This document shows positions 9,716 to 24,700 of a DNA stretch of 64,000 nucleotides, in pieces. A program made the translations under genes and the position numbers. This stretch comes from Craterostigma plantagineum (taxonomy: Eukaryota; Streptophyta; Magnoliopsida; Lamiales; Linderniaceae). The notes beneath the pieces were generated by a model, which saw only the letters and a list, made by a program, of their open reading frames with translations, had not been told where the DNA came from and did not search any database. How positions within the stretch are numbered: the stretch's first letter is position 1; every line of letters begins with the position of its first letter. Where the stretch lies: NCBI GenBank assembly GCA_027422505.1, contig JAPQWV010001576.1:1-64000 (forward strand), read 5' to 3'.

Positions 9716-12700
9716 ATGGCGGCCGCATCCTCGCTCTATGCTACAGAGCTCTCCGCCTTCCGATCGTCGTCATCTTCTACATTTCCATCCGATTCCAGTT
9801 CGCTGAAGTTCAAACATCTCACGTTGAGACCTTCAAGAACCTTTTCCGTTCGAGTCTCCGCCTCAGCATCAGATGATTCTGGTATTGTGTCCCTCCTCTC
9901 TCTTTATGCTTCGGAAATGTACTCGTATGAGATGTAGCTTTGTTGATGAAAGCGGATATAGCTTGTTTGCTCCACTTTGTTCTCGGCCTGCTTGATTCAA
10001 GTTGATTAAACTTTTTTTCGCATTTTGTAAATATGAGTGTATTAATTTGTGCAAACAATATCGACGTTGAAAAAGCTCTCCGAAGTTGTTTCTTGCTCTG
10101 CGAGTGCAAGCTTTGAGTTGGTTTTTTTATTATTTATAACAGTGGTGACATTGCTCGATTACGGAGCTGGAAATGTAAGGAGTGTGAGGAATGCAATTCG
10201 GTACCTTGGCTGCAAGATCAAAGAAGTAAGCTTTATTCGTTAGCGGATATGTTGCAGTTTTGTTTCGAACGGATTGTAGAACTGAGAGCAAGAATTTGAT
10301 GTTCACTGCTTCATGATTTACACTTTCTAAGAGATGGTGACAGTCACTGTGATTGATGTGATTTTTATACAATTTTGGTGTGTTTGTTTACTAAATTAGG
10401 TAGAAGGACCAGACGATATCTTAAATGCCAGACGCCTTATTTTTCCTGGTGTTGGCGCATTTGAACCAGCCATGGATGTGTTGAGCAAGAAGGGTGAACT
10501 TCTCTCCTCTATGATTTCTAGTTCTATGTTAATGCCTTTGACATGCTATGGTTCATACTCAGCACTCAAGGTAGCTACTGTCTTTGTTACTTAATTTAAA
10601 GCCTCACAACAATTTTTTCGTGCGAGCCCATTGCAAAAAGATTGAATAGATTAAGTCATTTTCTACCTGCATTAACCTTGTGGCTTTCTCTGTTTGATGG
10701 AACAATTGCAGATTGGCCGAACCACTCTGTGCTTACATAGAGCAGGATCGTCCATTCCTTGGCATCTGCCTTGGATTGCAGCTGCTGTTTGAGTCAAGCG
10801 AAGAAAATGGACCAGGTAATGATGCTTACTCCTTTTTTTTTTTTTATTTTGGACCCTCATGGAACACATTCGTCCTTCACAAGGGTGAATAGTTTGTTAG
10901 TTAGTTTGGATAATATACAGACTTACTGCGTAATCGACTTAAATAAGTAGTTATAAATTTGGTGTTGAGATTTGATTTGTCGTGCTGATTTAAAAAAATT
11001 CTTTGCAGTGAAAGGTCTTGGGCTAATTCCGGAGTAGTTGGACGATTTGACTCCTCAGATGGATGCAGAGTACCTCACATTGGTTGGAATGCCCTCAAAG
11101 TAACAGAAGACACCCAGATTCTGGATGATGTCGGAGGCCGTCATGTCTATTTTGTTCATTCTTATCGTGCTACTCCGTAGATAGTTTGTATCTCTCTTTT
11201 CGAAATTCCCTTTCAAGATCTGTTTCATTGTCTTATTTCGAAGTGTCGATGCTTTACTTACGCATTTCAGTCAGAGGAAACAGAGAGTGGGTATCTTCCA
11301 CATGCAACTATGGCATCGATTTTATAGCATCGGTTAGAAGGGGAATGTTCATGCTGTTCAGTTTCACCCGGAAAGAGTGGTGGTACGAGCTTTTGGCATG
11401 TTATGAGATTTTATGACTTTCTGAGTTCACATGTAATTTATGTCACTGAATGTTGGATTGGGTTTTGTAGGTGCTGGCCTTTCTGTTCTGAGGAGGTTTT
11501 TGTTTCCCCAATCTGATAGGACAAAGGTACTCAATGCATGTCATTTTATATTTTTCCCAGGGTTTTAACGTGTTATCTATCTGAGTCAGTTATATATTAA
11601 TGTGAAGACAGGGCCAGTCCAAGGTAACGCCTCCAAACTTGCGAAAAGGTGAGTCTTGTATTGTATTCGTAGATGAGGGGCTTTAATCTTCTATGTCAAA
11701 TAATATTACTTTTAATGGTTTTTTTATATCACAATAACTGCTTTTTATTGTTTTATAGTTAGTATTAAGATGAATCTATCAATAGTACAAGCAACTTTCT
11801 ATACACTTGAACATAGTGTCCATCTCATTGTAGCATTACTATTCTTATTTATCATAATTTGGGGCAACTGTAATTCTAACTTGACAATATGACTTAATTA
11901 TTTTGTATGTTCTAAATATCCGTAAGGTCATTGCTTGTCTTGACGTGAGGGCCAATGACAAAGGTGATCTTGTTGTAACTAAAGGTGACCAATATGATGT
12001 CAGGGAGAAAACTGAAGAAAATGAGGTACTGCCCGATTAACACTTTACAGATGTCTGGTCTCTGGCCTTAGTGGTCGATGTTATTTGTCTTATAATGATG
12101 AAGCTCTGTACAACGTCCTGTTTAAGGAGTCACCTCCGGTGTCTGGGTTTCTTTTCTGTAAACAACTCTGTTGTTCTATTTGTCTTCTACTCCTATGTAT
12201 AGTTAGTAACTTTGGGAAAGTCGAAGTTATTCTCATGCTTACTGTAACGCCATTTATCTGCTCTGAATTTGATGTTAATTTTTTTAGCACTTCATTATGA
12301 ATATGCTACTATTTTGTAGTTGAAATTGTCTGTATGTTTTATTGTGCACGAATATCCGTTCAGGTTAGAAATCTTGGAAAACCAGTCGATCTTGCTGGAC
12401 AATACTACAAGATGGTGCTGATGAGGTACATCTCGTCCTATGTAATATTCTAGTTCGTTAACAGTTAATCATAAGGTTCCACAGGTCATACGAAACAAAT
12501 AATATGTGCATGTTCCAAAAAGTAGAGAAGGTTATACAATTTGAAAAATTATGATTATCCTTTTGTAGTAAGTTTAAGCTATGGTTTTCTCGCGCTCTGC
12601 AGGTTAGTTTTTTGAATATCACTGGGTTCCGTGACTTTCCCCTCGGAGATTTACCCATGCTCCAGGTTTGTTATGTTGATATATCATTGCGTGTTTGATT

Positions 12701-14232
12701 TCATTTTGTTCTTCTGCAGCTATTGTTTAAACTACAAGTTGGCAGCGTAATTTGACTATGGAGAGTAAGGCATCATCAGCCAATTTTCACTTGTAGCAGG
12801 TATTGAGATATGCGTCAGGACATGTTTTTTGTGCCCATGACAGTTGGTGGTGGTATTCGAGACTTCACTGATGCCAATGGGAGGTATATATCTTGTTTAC
12901 GAGAGAAAATCCTTAGCTTTAAAATTTGACTGGACGTGCAATCATGTATAGCATCATCTTTTACTTTAAGTTTTGTTGATTAAGAAAACTGTTGTACAGG
13001 TCCTACTCAAGTTTGGAAGTCGCTTCGGAGTATTTCCGTTCAGGTGCAGACAAGGTCTCCATTGGAAGCGATGCAGTTTATGCTGCCGAAGAGTACTTAA
13101 AAACCAATGTATCCAATTTCACTCTGAAATTATGGTCATTTTTTCTTTCTTGATATAACTTGGCTTTGTTTTAAAGGTAAAAACTGGAAAAAGCAGCATA
13201 GAGCAGATCTCTAGAATATACGGAAATCAGGTGCCTAACCTTCTATATATGCTTTATACTTCTTTATTAGCATTTTTTATTCTATATGTGCCACATTAAA
13301 GCAATTTCGCTTTCTCTATCTTTTACAACACGGGTCTCACGTGTTAAACCTCCATTTATTAGGCTGTGGTCGTGAGCATTGATCCTCGTAGAATGTACTC
13401 GAAAGATCCCAATGAAGTAGAATTCAAGTCGGTCAGACTAACAAAACCAGGTGAGCGAGAGGCGTAATCAGTCTTACCGACGCCTTTTCCTCAGCGTCTC
13501 ATAATATCTCACCTTAGCCTATCTAACTTTGGAAGCTATTTTGTTAACAAGGAAAAAGTGTGTCTGTTGATTCAAAATTCACGTCTTTTCCAGGTCCTAA
13601 TGGTGAGGAGTACGCTTGGTATCAATGCACAGTACGGATTTGTTGCCGCATTGTTTTGTTCGTTTATATATTAATAGATCGAGCTGTCAAAAAAAGAAGT
13701 CTAACTCATGTTTTTGAAGGTGAATGGTGGTCGAGAAGGTCGACCAATTGGGGCCTATGAGCTTTCTAAAGCTGTTGAAGAACTAGGAGCTGGTGAAATA
13801 CTCCTAAACTGCATAGACTGTGATGGTAATGCTATCGAACTCATTCATTTGTGTCACAAGTTTGTTTTTCTATTATAGCATCCAAATGTCTCAGTAGAGA
13901 GTAATAATCTTTAGCGGGTTGGATTTTCAGGTCAAGGTAAAGGTTTCGACATCGACTTGGTGAAGCTAATCTCAGACGCCGTAAGCATCCCAGTGATAGC
14001 CAGCAGTGGGGCCGGTGCTGTCGAACACTTCTCGCAAGTCTTCTCCCAGACAATGCTTCTGCTGCTCTTGCTGCTGGGATTTTCCACAGGAAAGAGGTCT
14101 TGTTAACTTCATTTTTTATTAGTTTTTTTTTTAATCGATTTATGGTAATGTTATATCTTTTATGTTTTGCAGGTGCCAATTCAAGCTGTGAAAGAGCACT
14201 TGGCGAAGGAAAACATAGAAGTGAGAATGTGA
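9716..14232 (+). CDS. HISN4: Imidazole glycerol phosphate synthase HisHF, chloroplastic (multi-exon)
   Basis: This bifunctional histidine-biosynthesis enzyme takes ammonia from glutamine and uses it to convert PRFAR to imidazole glycerol phosphate and AICAR in plastids. The start at 9716 gives a Ser-rich transit-like leader of about 50 residues (exon 9716-9881). Glutaminase exons follow: 10143-10225 ([12 protein letters not shown]), 10400-10493 ([16 protein letters not shown]), 10712-10815 ([20 protein letters not shown], nucleophile Cys at 10767-10769), 11009-11175 ([10 protein letters not shown]) and 11271-11382 (VQFHPE, catalytic His and Glu). The cyclase half contains VIACLDVR near 11933, [15 protein letters not shown] near 12365, [22 protein letters not shown] and ASSGAG, with stop TGA at 14230-14232. 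At least seven one-base indels, nearly all in homopolymers, break the conceptual frame at otherwise conserved sites; see findings. Splice sites are otherwise canonical. I judge the gene functional. Confidence 0.93.
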
Positions 14233-14462
14233 GCTGTGTGAGAATGTGAATCTTTGTTTTAAAAGTCTAGACTTTGGGTGGATGTGGTAAAACCTATTTA
14301 TTCGACGTGACGAAATACTCCTCATTGGTTTTGCTGTGACTCGTTTTGCTTAGTCGACAGTCAAGTCTTTAATTCATGTATCCGATTAGTACATCGTCTC
14401 ATATTTCAGAATACATGGATAGAACTCTCGACCAAAATACCCTTCTAGCAAACCAACAATAA

Positions 14463-14467
<5 letters not shown>

Positions 14468-14499
<32 letters not shown>
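14468..14499. repeat. (CT)n microsatellite
   Basis: A near-perfect run of CT dinucleotides of about 32 bp, in the 3' flank of HISN4. Confidence 0.95.
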
Positions 14500-14502
<3 letters not shown>

Positions 14503-15185
14503 CCATCAAAGAAGTCCTCAGCTCATAAATGAACTACTCCACTATGAGTCCTCTGCGAAGTTCTTTGGGACTTCAACAGCCCAAGCAGCATAAAGATTTC
14601 CCTGCAACAAGTAAATCTCTTACGCCACAACAACGAAACCGTACGCTTCCTTGAGATTCAAGACAAGAGCATTATTGCCAGATTCGACTCTTCTAGCTGC
14701 TGTTGCGCCACCATCAGTGAAGCTGTCCGTACTTCTTACGACAGGGTATGATATGTGTCGTAATGTTAACAAGATTTATTTTAACATGATATTTTGTGAT
14801 AATGTGTGTGAGGTGAGACAGATGCTTAATCATTTGTTTGATGGCTCCTTTAAACATACGTAAATAGGGGAGTGTGTATCTTTGCCTACTGGATTGCGAA
14901 CTTTGTTGTGCCTGAGATTGTCCTCAAAGATCTTCAATCCAAGAAGGAAGAAACGACAATGGTGAAGAAGAAGAAGAAGACGATGAGCTATGATTCATGC
15001 AAAAGATATGATTAAAAAAAAAGAAAAATATATTGAGCCTTGTCACAACTGTAAGGGCTTGCAATGTAAGGATAAAGATGATGGGATATAGATTGGTTGT
15101 GGCTTGAGGTTTTGATTAGATAATGTTCTTGTTCGCGACAAAAAGGATGATGATGGTTTTTCTTGGATAAATGCCTACTCGATAA

Positions 15186-15535
15186 AACTTATAATTTAGT
15201 AACCTGTCGGGATTTTTTTATATGTAGGTACCTAACAAGTTTTTTGCACATAGGTATCCGATCCGCACAACACATTCGGATACCCTATATCAACATTTGG
15301 GTATCCTATATAATAGAAAATGGTACGCCATATTAGCACGTTTAGGTACGTCCTATTTAAAACATAGATACGACGTACGAACACATTTAGGTACCCTATA
15401 TTAACATGTTATTACGTCATATCACACAGGAAGGTACGGCATGACTGAAGAAACTGGTAAAAATTAATTCGTGTACCTATCTGTCCGACATGGGTACTTA
15501 TGTGTAAAATTCTATTCAGTATTTATGTATACATG
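15186..15535 (+). repeat. Interspersed repeat, copy A (inverted relative to 25205-25617)
   Basis: The start, ACTTATAATTTAGTAACCTG, aligns with the reverse complement of the end of copy B. Shared blocks include GATTTTTTTATATGT.GGTAC, GGTA.CCGATCCGC and TGACTGAAGAAACTG. Inside, short GGTAC(G/C)..TATTAACA-like units repeat. No terminal inverted repeats or coding region are seen, so the class is unknown. Confidence 0.75.
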
Positions 15536-15795
15536 TCCGTTTTTTGGTTTTGTTATTATTTTATTTTTTCCCGTTGCAAAGTAGCTTGGGCTTCTCTTTC
15601 AGATTTGGGCTTTAAAACGCCACTTGTCTTGGGTTGAAACGATATAATCGGCTCTACAATAGGCCCCAATTCTAAATAATTACTTAGATGATTAATTATT
15701 TTGTTTAGTTATCGAGTCCCGAGCGCACGCGGCACGTGTTCATTCACTCTTCATTTTCTCCCTCACTCACACGCTAACAGAGAGGTTTTCGAGCA

Positions 15796-18700
15796 ATGGA
15801 AGAAGTCGACGAAACAGACGTCCAGACTCAGGTTTTGATTTTTGCTTTGTATGTTAGATTCATCTCTGCTTACGCATTCCTTCTGATTTTTTTTTTTGAA
15901 TACAAATGTGTGTTGAATCGACTTGTTTTTGGTTTTAAATGCATTTGATGACTCCTAGCCTAGCCATGTTAATCCTGCTGATTGATTTAGATTTCGGAGA
16001 GGATGAGCTTAAGATTGAACGCCAGAAGTTTTATTTCCAAAATAGGATGGTGGATGATTGATCCTAGTGGAATTATCATGTTTCTGTTTGTCATTTTTTT
16101 ATTCGTGATCTGGAAATGCTTGACGAAGAGGTTAGAGGTTGACCGCGACTGATAAATTACGAGAGGTGGAAACAAAATTTGATGATATGGACTGAAATTA
16201 GTTTACGCTCTGCTGTCCTAACGTAAAAGACTACCATATCAATCTGCAATGGAGTGGTGGATTTAGAGTTTTATTCTTAGGTCTACAATACAATCGTACA
16301 ATGCCGTACTCAATATGTATATAATCTGATCGAGTTCTTGATTTAGACTTTTACTTTAAGGCTCAACTCACCGCTTAGGTCGCTTGAACTTTTGCTATTA
16401 AGAGAATATGTTTGAGGTGCAACCATTACAGGGACTGATTGTAAATCAGAAGGAACGGGAAACTAGGAGGAAGGGTTGTCGATGCATTTGAAAATGTGCA
16501 CTTCCAAACTTCAATTGTTTTTAGCGTCATTCATTGTGATACGAGAACTGGCTCGTTCTTTCAACTGGCACACATGTTAACGGAAGTACATTTGCAACTT
16601 TTCAGTCTTTGTGTGGTATTTGAATCTTATCTCTTTATTACTTCCTGCAATAGGTATACATGGCATGCATCAGTCATGGAAGAAGGTAAATTTGTTTTAA
16701 GAATAGTTCCACAATCAGGACCTGTGTGACTGACATTTGGAGATGGAATATTTTAATAATGTGAATGCAACTCTCTACAGAATTGGAGTGTCTTATTATG
16801 ATGCCACTTTGCGCCAACTGTATGTTCTGGAATTTTGGGATGATGATGGTGAAGATTTTCCTATGATTGAGATGGGTATTTGACCATTTAATTTCTGATG
16901 AGTGAGGAACATGTTTTTAGTGCTTATTTCTGACCCAGTTTTGGTTGACTGCATACAGTGAAATATCAAGCCCAGCCACGCATCATTTATACTAGCACGA
17001 AGAGTGATGGACAGTTCTTGGCTGCTTTGCAAAATAACGGTAAAATCATTTGTAACATGGATTCGACATATCGACTTCCATCAGTATACGTTTAATGTAA
17101 TATCTAAAAATTTATGCAGTTGAATTGGCGGAAGCTCCAACAGTGAAGCTTGTCAAGAGTTCAATATTTGGCTTTGAGCAGGCATGGCACAGTAAGAATA
17201 TCATAAAGAAAAGTCTGTATCTCCACCCTATGTTATTGGTCCTATTTTGAGTGACTTAAATACATTATTTTGACACACGAGTTGTTTTGCTACCGCTGAT
17301 AAATTGCAGTTAAGAAATTATTGTCATTTATTTCCTTGATAGAACTTTTGATTATTTGTGCTGATGTTATAAGTAACCTTATCCAGTGAGCATGATTGCA
17401 TTGTTATTACAAGAGTGCGACCAGTGCATGTTTATAAGCTTTGATTTGTTGGCAAGGGGCCGTGATTTTGTCTCCATGCTAATTTATGTTGTTCCCTTGT
17501 CGGTGGTGATGATTTTATACCTATTGTGCGTTAAACAGACTAATGTACCTGCGAGTTGATGGAATGGATGAGGGTTGACTGCCAAAGAAAGGATCTCATT
17601 TGTAAGTTCATATAAAATGTGCTTTTCGTTTTTTGTGTTTTGCCTTCTCACCTTTTCTCCCGTGCGACATGTGGAATTTCTTTCCATGTTCTCATCTCTC
17701 AACGTTCTTCTTTATCTTGTTGTAATGTTATGCATTTCAGAGTATAATCTCTACTTAATCCTCAATTAGATTGCTCATTTATCTCCTTTAGACACCCAGG
17801 ACAGAACCTGTAGCATGCGCAATGCCAAACATCAGTGAATCTTCAAGTGCTTATATATATTGCACTGTTTAGTTTACTTTTAGGGATAATCTTCTTGCAT
17901 CTCTGTTGCATTGTAGCTAAGTTCGATGATGGACGTACGAAGTGATCTTCAAGTCCGCGCTAGTGGTGGACTTCTTGCTATCTTAGAGAATGAGATGATA
18001 GTAGACACAGCTGAAAAGCGATAGCGGGACTGGATCAATAACATCAATTCAATTTGTGAAATTTCATTGTATCTTATTACTATACGCTTTAACTAAATTT
18101 GCGGCTCTAGCAGATAATCCGTTCCTTTCTGCTCTGCTTATCTGTTCCTGATCGGAACAATCCATTTCAATTGCTGAGAAATTTTCTTTAACTAGTGTTA
18201 GAAACCATTACCTCAAACTAGATTCAGCGGCCCTCGAAGCATTGCAAATATTCCAAATAGACAAACATCCGAGTCATATGGGCATTGGTAAAGCAAAGGA
18301 AGGGTTAGTACCAAGCATCATGCCTTTGTGTAGATCTATTTTCCCAAGAGAATCACTCGGCTTTGTTGCCTGATTCCAAAAAGACCACCTATATGGGAAT
18401 CTTTAATTTAATGATAAATTCAGGCTACGTTGGTACATTCTTGTTTACATCGTTTTAATTTACATTTATGTTTTGCAGGTTCTCTCTTTACGGGATGATG
18501 AATAAGGTTTTATAAGTCTACTGTTTATCTCTTGTAATTGTTTTTGTTAGTGTAGTAGAAGAATATCAATTCTTTTTAATTTTCAGTGTGTAACACCAAT
18601 GGGCAGGCGTCTGTTGAGGTAAACTTAACTACTGATATATTGATTTCCTCCGTTGACTATCATCTCTTTTAGAATCCTTACACCGAGTTGCGTTGACATA

Positions 18701-21700
18701 GGAGCTGGTTCTTGAGACCTGTGCTGGACCTTGAGAAGTTGAATAGTCGCCTTGATAATGTATCCTTGTTCTATATGCTGTTCACATTTAGGTTACACAA
18801 TAATTTGTGTAAGATTCTCTACCCGAGCTGCACGGAGCTGATATGTTCTATCATCAACTTGACAATATAATGAATTTGATGAATTCGTTCAGGAAAGTTT
18901 TCTGTTAGTTTTGTTATCTGCATGCAATTCAGTAATTGAATGGTCACTTAATATACTGATGTGTTTTGGTATTGATATTATTTTATCCTTGATATCAAGA
19001 TATCTTTCTTCCACGTTGCGGAAGAACTGTCAGTTTCTTTACGTCAAACACTGAAATCTGTTAAAGATATTCCTCGTATACTCAAGGTGCATAAACTTCT
19101 TAGTTCTCTTCATAGATTACTGTACCTTTATTATGACCATAGTCAGTGGGCGTACCCCTTACACAAGCCTTGAAGGGTCCCTTGACCCCCACGGCCGCTC
19201 GGATTACCCCATACTGGTATACAGACAGCAGCGCTGGGCTAGAGGCCCCAACACCCAACCCCCCAACTTTGGTGGCTGAGACCTTCGCTACTCATAGTAC
19301 CATTTTACTTAGTCATGGATCAAGAACTACAATTTGTTTTATAACAATAGAATTCCTAAATTTTTGCCTATAAGTAAACGTTGATTCTTCTATATCATCT
19401 CATGTTCTAAATTGAATATAGTTTTTTTTGTTATAGAAACTCAACTCTCCAAGTTCCTTATGTACAAGTAGTGACTGGACTACCTTTTTGAAGGTAAGGC
19501 GTTTATTCCTTCTGACCATAACGCAACACTAAATTGATTATTTTGTAACAGTTTCGTCTGTGTCCCTATTCTTGGTGTATATCCTGCCCTGTCCACTCCC
19601 GACATCTTGTCAAAGGATCAATGTACTCGTTTCTCTGGATGAATAAACGAAACTATCACATTCTAAGTCTACTGTCCCTTTTGCTTTTATTATGCACTGA
19701 ATTGGAGAAAGTTTCATGTTTGTATGAATTGCCTGGATTGAAGATGTTATTTTTTTGCTTACTAAATTGTTTAGATTTGCATCATTTCGGTCAGTAACAA
19801 ATATTTTGCTCCTCCTGTGACATATTTGTTTAGCCATTCTCTTTTTCAAGTAGTAGAAAGAATGAAGATATTATTTGACAGAGCATGAGTGCGTTGCTGC
19901 ACATTGACAAGATATTTGAAGTAGGCATTTCAGAAACACTAAAAGAGCAGCTGCAGCATTTACAGCTGGGCATTATTGAGAAGGTATGCCTGCTTTTGTG
20001 TCTGAATAACCTACTTATAATTATTCAAGTAAAATTTTGCTTTGTATAACACTTTGGCTTAATAGCCTTTTCTCTTTAAACTCATGGAAAATATTTGGAT
20101 TGAGGGACGTCTCCTTATTAATGAATTGTGGTGCAGGGTCGACTATGCATCTCCACGGATCTGACCTATGTATATGAATTGGTGTGTTAATTCTGTCCAT
20201 CTAATAGATTGTTTCTTTGTTGACGGAATGTCCCTTATTTACAGAAGGTAACATGATGCTTAGTGATATCTTCAACTCTGTTGAAGGCTGCGCTTTTGTC
20301 GGTGCACCGGAAAAAGGAAAAAAAATAATCCAGTTGCCGTTTTCACGTCATATGAAGCACCAATTGTTTGATTAACAACAAAATAATTACCATTTACTAC
20401 GTGATACTATTATTTATGCCCATAATGGTATTTGTTCATCTGGACTTTCGTTAGGTCATTGGAGTCGTTGACGTCGGCCGAAGTAAAGACAAAGGTATGA
20501 AACGCTTGTGAAAGAGGGATTTTGTGTGGAGGTGGGCCATATATTTGCATTGATAACACAGCAATTGCTATTTCACTAATATAATCTTTGCAGCTGGATG
20601 AGCTGAGACAAATTTACGAGGAATTGCCGGATTTCTTGAAGAGGTTCTAGCTAGTGAATTTTTTTGAAGTTCAGTGTGTTTGAGTATACAACTTATATGA
20701 GGACATTAAATGCGCATACAGGTTTCATCATTGGAACTTGCCCGATTACCTCATATGGCTGGGGAAAAATTCATTCCCTGCATTGTATACATTCATCAAA
20801 TTGGTATGTTATGGTAGGATTTTTCTGACTTTACCAAATTTTCAATTAATTTCTAATCTTATATGGCTTGGCACCAATCATTCGCGTGTTATCATCGTTA
20901 ATTGTTATACAACCAGAAAATGGTCCCTGCCCTTTAGATACTTTAGTTACAGTGTGTGCTTTCCTGAGTTTACAGGGACGTTGGGTTTAACATGGCTGCA
21001 GGTAGATATATTTATTGTTCTTGTTTGCTCTTATGTCGAACCACAACTTAATGAGATAGTTAAAAAAACTGATTATGCGGTGGGCTTTGTGGTACGTGAA
21101 ATTTTCGAATTTTTAAAATAATCTGCTATGTGCTGTTCAGATATGCTTCGCCTTTTAATGCTAAATGGTGTTATATTTTTTTCACAGGCTACCTAATGTG
21201 CATTTTCGAAGAAAACTTGACGATAGCATTCTAGAGAAACTTCAGGACTTCGAATTTGCAGTGAGTTTAGATTTCTTGTGTTTCAGTTAGTTGTGCCGTA
21301 ACTTTCACTCGCTAGCTTACTCTTGGTAAAATCGGCAGTTTTCTGATGAAGATAGGGACTCCAAGAAATTCTTTTATAGAACTGGAAAGACACGGGAGCT
21401 GGATGACCTTCTGGGAGACATTTATCACAAAATATTGGGTAATTGGTAGTTATTGAGATATTTAGTGCTGTCCCCAGTTCTCGATAAATGTTTTTTGTTC
21501 CATGTGAAAGAATGCTATTGATGTTGGCATTGTGCCGTAAGTGTAGTTGATTCTCCTCCAGCACTTTCTTGGTTTATGAAGCTGGATGATATTTTCCATA
21601 TATGCTTATGCACTTTCCAGTTGAGTAGCTGATACTACTTTCTTGTTCTCTTTCTAGACATGGAGAGAGCAATCACAAAGACCTAGTCAACCATATACTA

Positions 21701-24700
21701 CAGTTCTCTGATCCAATAGTGAAAGCTGTTAGTTTTACAGCTGAGCTTGATTGGTAAGTAACCCATCCTTTCACACTTTTTATGCAATATGTGCTTCTAT
21801 TTTCTGATTCTTTTTGTCATGCCTAATGAACTATTATCTAGCTATTTATCGATGGCTTTAGTTGCTCATTAGAACAACATGTGAGACCAGTATTGACTTC
21901 AGAAAGCATTCTTGATATAAGAAACGGAAGGTGTGAGCTAATGCAATATCAGATAACTTTGACTCTCCAGTGTCTTGTGAGATTAATTCCATGTTTAATT
22001 GTTGGTTCTAGCATGTTTTGCAGGAGTTGGCAGTGGATACATTCATTCCTAACGATACAACGATTCTGGATGAGTATGTATGTGACAAGATTATCCTCAG
22101 AGTTTATTTTGCCCTTTTAATTCATAGGATTTTCCCGAGAAATCAAATATCTGAACTCAAATAATCAGGAAGAATCAGTATCATCACTGGGCCAAATTAT
22201 TCTGGGAAAAGTATCTTCATAAAACAGGTGGGTAGATGGACATTAATTCCTCTGGACAAGTTATTCTGTTTCATTTTTTCGTGTAGGAAATAACTTAGTT
22301 ATGGAGACTCATAATTAATTGTTGTCGTTGGACACACAAGCTAGAGCTAAAATTATGCTGATCATAACAATGTTGATAGATTTAGAGCCTTTCCGGTATG
22401 AACAAATCAGATGTCTTACTATGTTGTCCGCAAAGAATAAATTATCATCAGAGAATTGGATGCGATAAGTATGTAGTAACTGCAAATATGTGTGGTCGTT
22501 GCTTCCGTTATAGTTGGAAAAGGCTCTTATATCCACTAAATCGGATGTTCTGAATTTATTGACAAAATAACAGATTTTTCTTGTCACTTACGTTTTGTCT
22601 CTATATTTCAGGTCGCTTTGATCGTTTTTCTCTCCCATGTTGGGTGTTTTGTACCTGCAGATTCAGCTACTGTTGGTTTAACTGATAGGTTTGTACTAGT
22701 CCCTCCAATCTTATTATATCATCCATCCTCCTTGGGGATGTCATACAAACATAATCACATGAGTGATTTATAGGATCTTCTGTGCTTTGGGTGCCAAGTT
22801 TATGACTGCTGAACAATCAACATTCATGATCGACCTGAACAAATGGGCACGATGTTGAGGTTAGTCAAGAAACAATGATCAGAACGTCGGTCTTACTCTA
22901 CAAACAATATCATGGTTTAACTTATTGACTGGCGAAGAAATCCATGTTACGATTTATTTCGTTTTCTGTATCTCTTGTTTGTTTCCCTCAGGCATGCAAC
23001 TTCTCAGTCTTTATGTCTAGTAGATGAATTTGGTAAAGGAACACTTTCTGAAGGTTAGATTCTAGTTGAGCTTAATTCTACGTAGCTTTGGAAATAATTT
23101 GTTTGTTGATATATACTCTCTAACAATTACAGATGGCATTGGCCTCCTTTGTGGAACCATAAATTATTTTGCTTCATTTGATCAACCCCCAAGGTTATGT
23201 ATCTTTACGCATCCGAATTCCAACAGTTTTTATTTCCTTTTTTTTTTCTTTATTTCTGTTGTCGGCATCTTCTATTATTCCATATCTCAATGTTTTGCAT
23301 AGCTTCAGTAATTTAAGGCCCCTGTGGTTTAAAAGATGCTTTTTGATCATTTGTCGACGACTTATGGTCATAATCTCCCATATACGTCCATTGAAATGGC
23401 GTACTTTCCATTGTTAATATATTTTTTTATTGACAAACCAAATGTGATATCTATATATATACAACCTTGAACATCTAGCAATTCTTGCTTTCCCATAAGT
23501 TTGTGTTTTTTGAACCAGTGACTAAATGCGCCCAATAAGTTCTATGGGGTGGCATTTTAATTATTATCGAATTCCTGTTATATAATCTTTCACTATCGGG
23601 GTTCCCCATTTTTGTGGTTGAAGTTTTTATTCTCTCGTTTTCCTATGGAAATACTGACGGATCCATGCCATGTCCTTTTTTCTGTAGGTTCTCTGCTGTC
23701 CACTCACTTGAGTGAGATATTCGACAATGGCAATTTGCCTGAGGTAAAGTAACTTTGCTCACCATGCATTTTGTGCTACTCGCATAATCAATCCTAAAGC
23801 TAAGTTATTCTCGTGCAGACAAGCAAGATCAAGTATTACACAATGAGCGTCCTTAGTCCAGATGACCAACGAACAGATCTTAACGATATCGTATTCTTAT
23901 ATAGGTTAGTGCCCGAACCCCATTCTATAGAATCAAGCACTTGGTTCGATATCAGTAGCTCGTCTTGATTGGTGGCAGGCTGGTTCCAGGCCGTTCACCT
24001 CTTAGCTACGGTGAGTAAGCCATGGGAATGGAACCTTTCTTTTCTGAAGTTGATGGAAATTGAAAATATAGTAATATATTCCTCCTAAATCTCTATTCTT
24101 CTACTCTGTGTTTTTGCAGGATTACACTGCGCTCTACTTGCAGGTACGCTGCTATTATTCAGTCTTCGATGATTGTACTTCCATAGCGACATATAGAATA
24201 AACCAAACTTTGTCATTCCATACCATTGCTTAATAACCATTAAAGGGGTGTGATCGCATACTTAATTGGTGTAGGAGTCTCTGAGGAAGTAATAAAGAGA
24301 GCGGCAATTATACTTCTTTGTAGCGGGAATGTTAAGAACGTCGAGAGGCTCGTGAACGAGAATATACGTGCACAGGACGAGCATTATAAGGTACGGATGC
24401 ACCTTATTATTACATATCTTGACGGGAATTTCGGTGGATATATTGATATTTTCAGTGGATATATGGTGCATTGTTTTTCCGTTTTATATTATCCTATATA
24501 TACATTTAAATGTAGTTTTGTTGTGGTGATGACAATGTCCCACAATAATAAATACAATAAAAATAAATATAATATTAAAAAAGTATCCATTATGTTAGCT
24601 TATAATTAAATATCCATTTATCTTAGCTTAATTGTTAGTAATCAAACTACTATAAATAGTTAATAGTATTTATATATAATTAACTCCGTGCATTGCACGG

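Larger units (their letters stand above)
14233..15795. other. HISN4-MSH5 intergenic region
   Basis: The stretch contains a (CT)n microsatellite at 14468-14499, an unassigned segment at 14540-15000 with weak coding look and no family match, and an interspersed repeat at 15186-15535. The last 200 bases form the MSH5 promoter and 5' UTR. Confidence 0.6.

Noticed and set aside
9716..14232. HISN4 as a pseudogene
   Set aside because: All breaks are one-base changes, nearly all in homopolymers, while introns, splice sites and catalytic residues are kept; the same pattern is seen in three other essential genes.
14540..15000. Possible gene fragment in the HISN4-MSH5 interval
   Set aside because: A weak open frame (MRFKTRALLPDS...) has no family motif, and the following sequence runs into simple GAAGAAG repeats.
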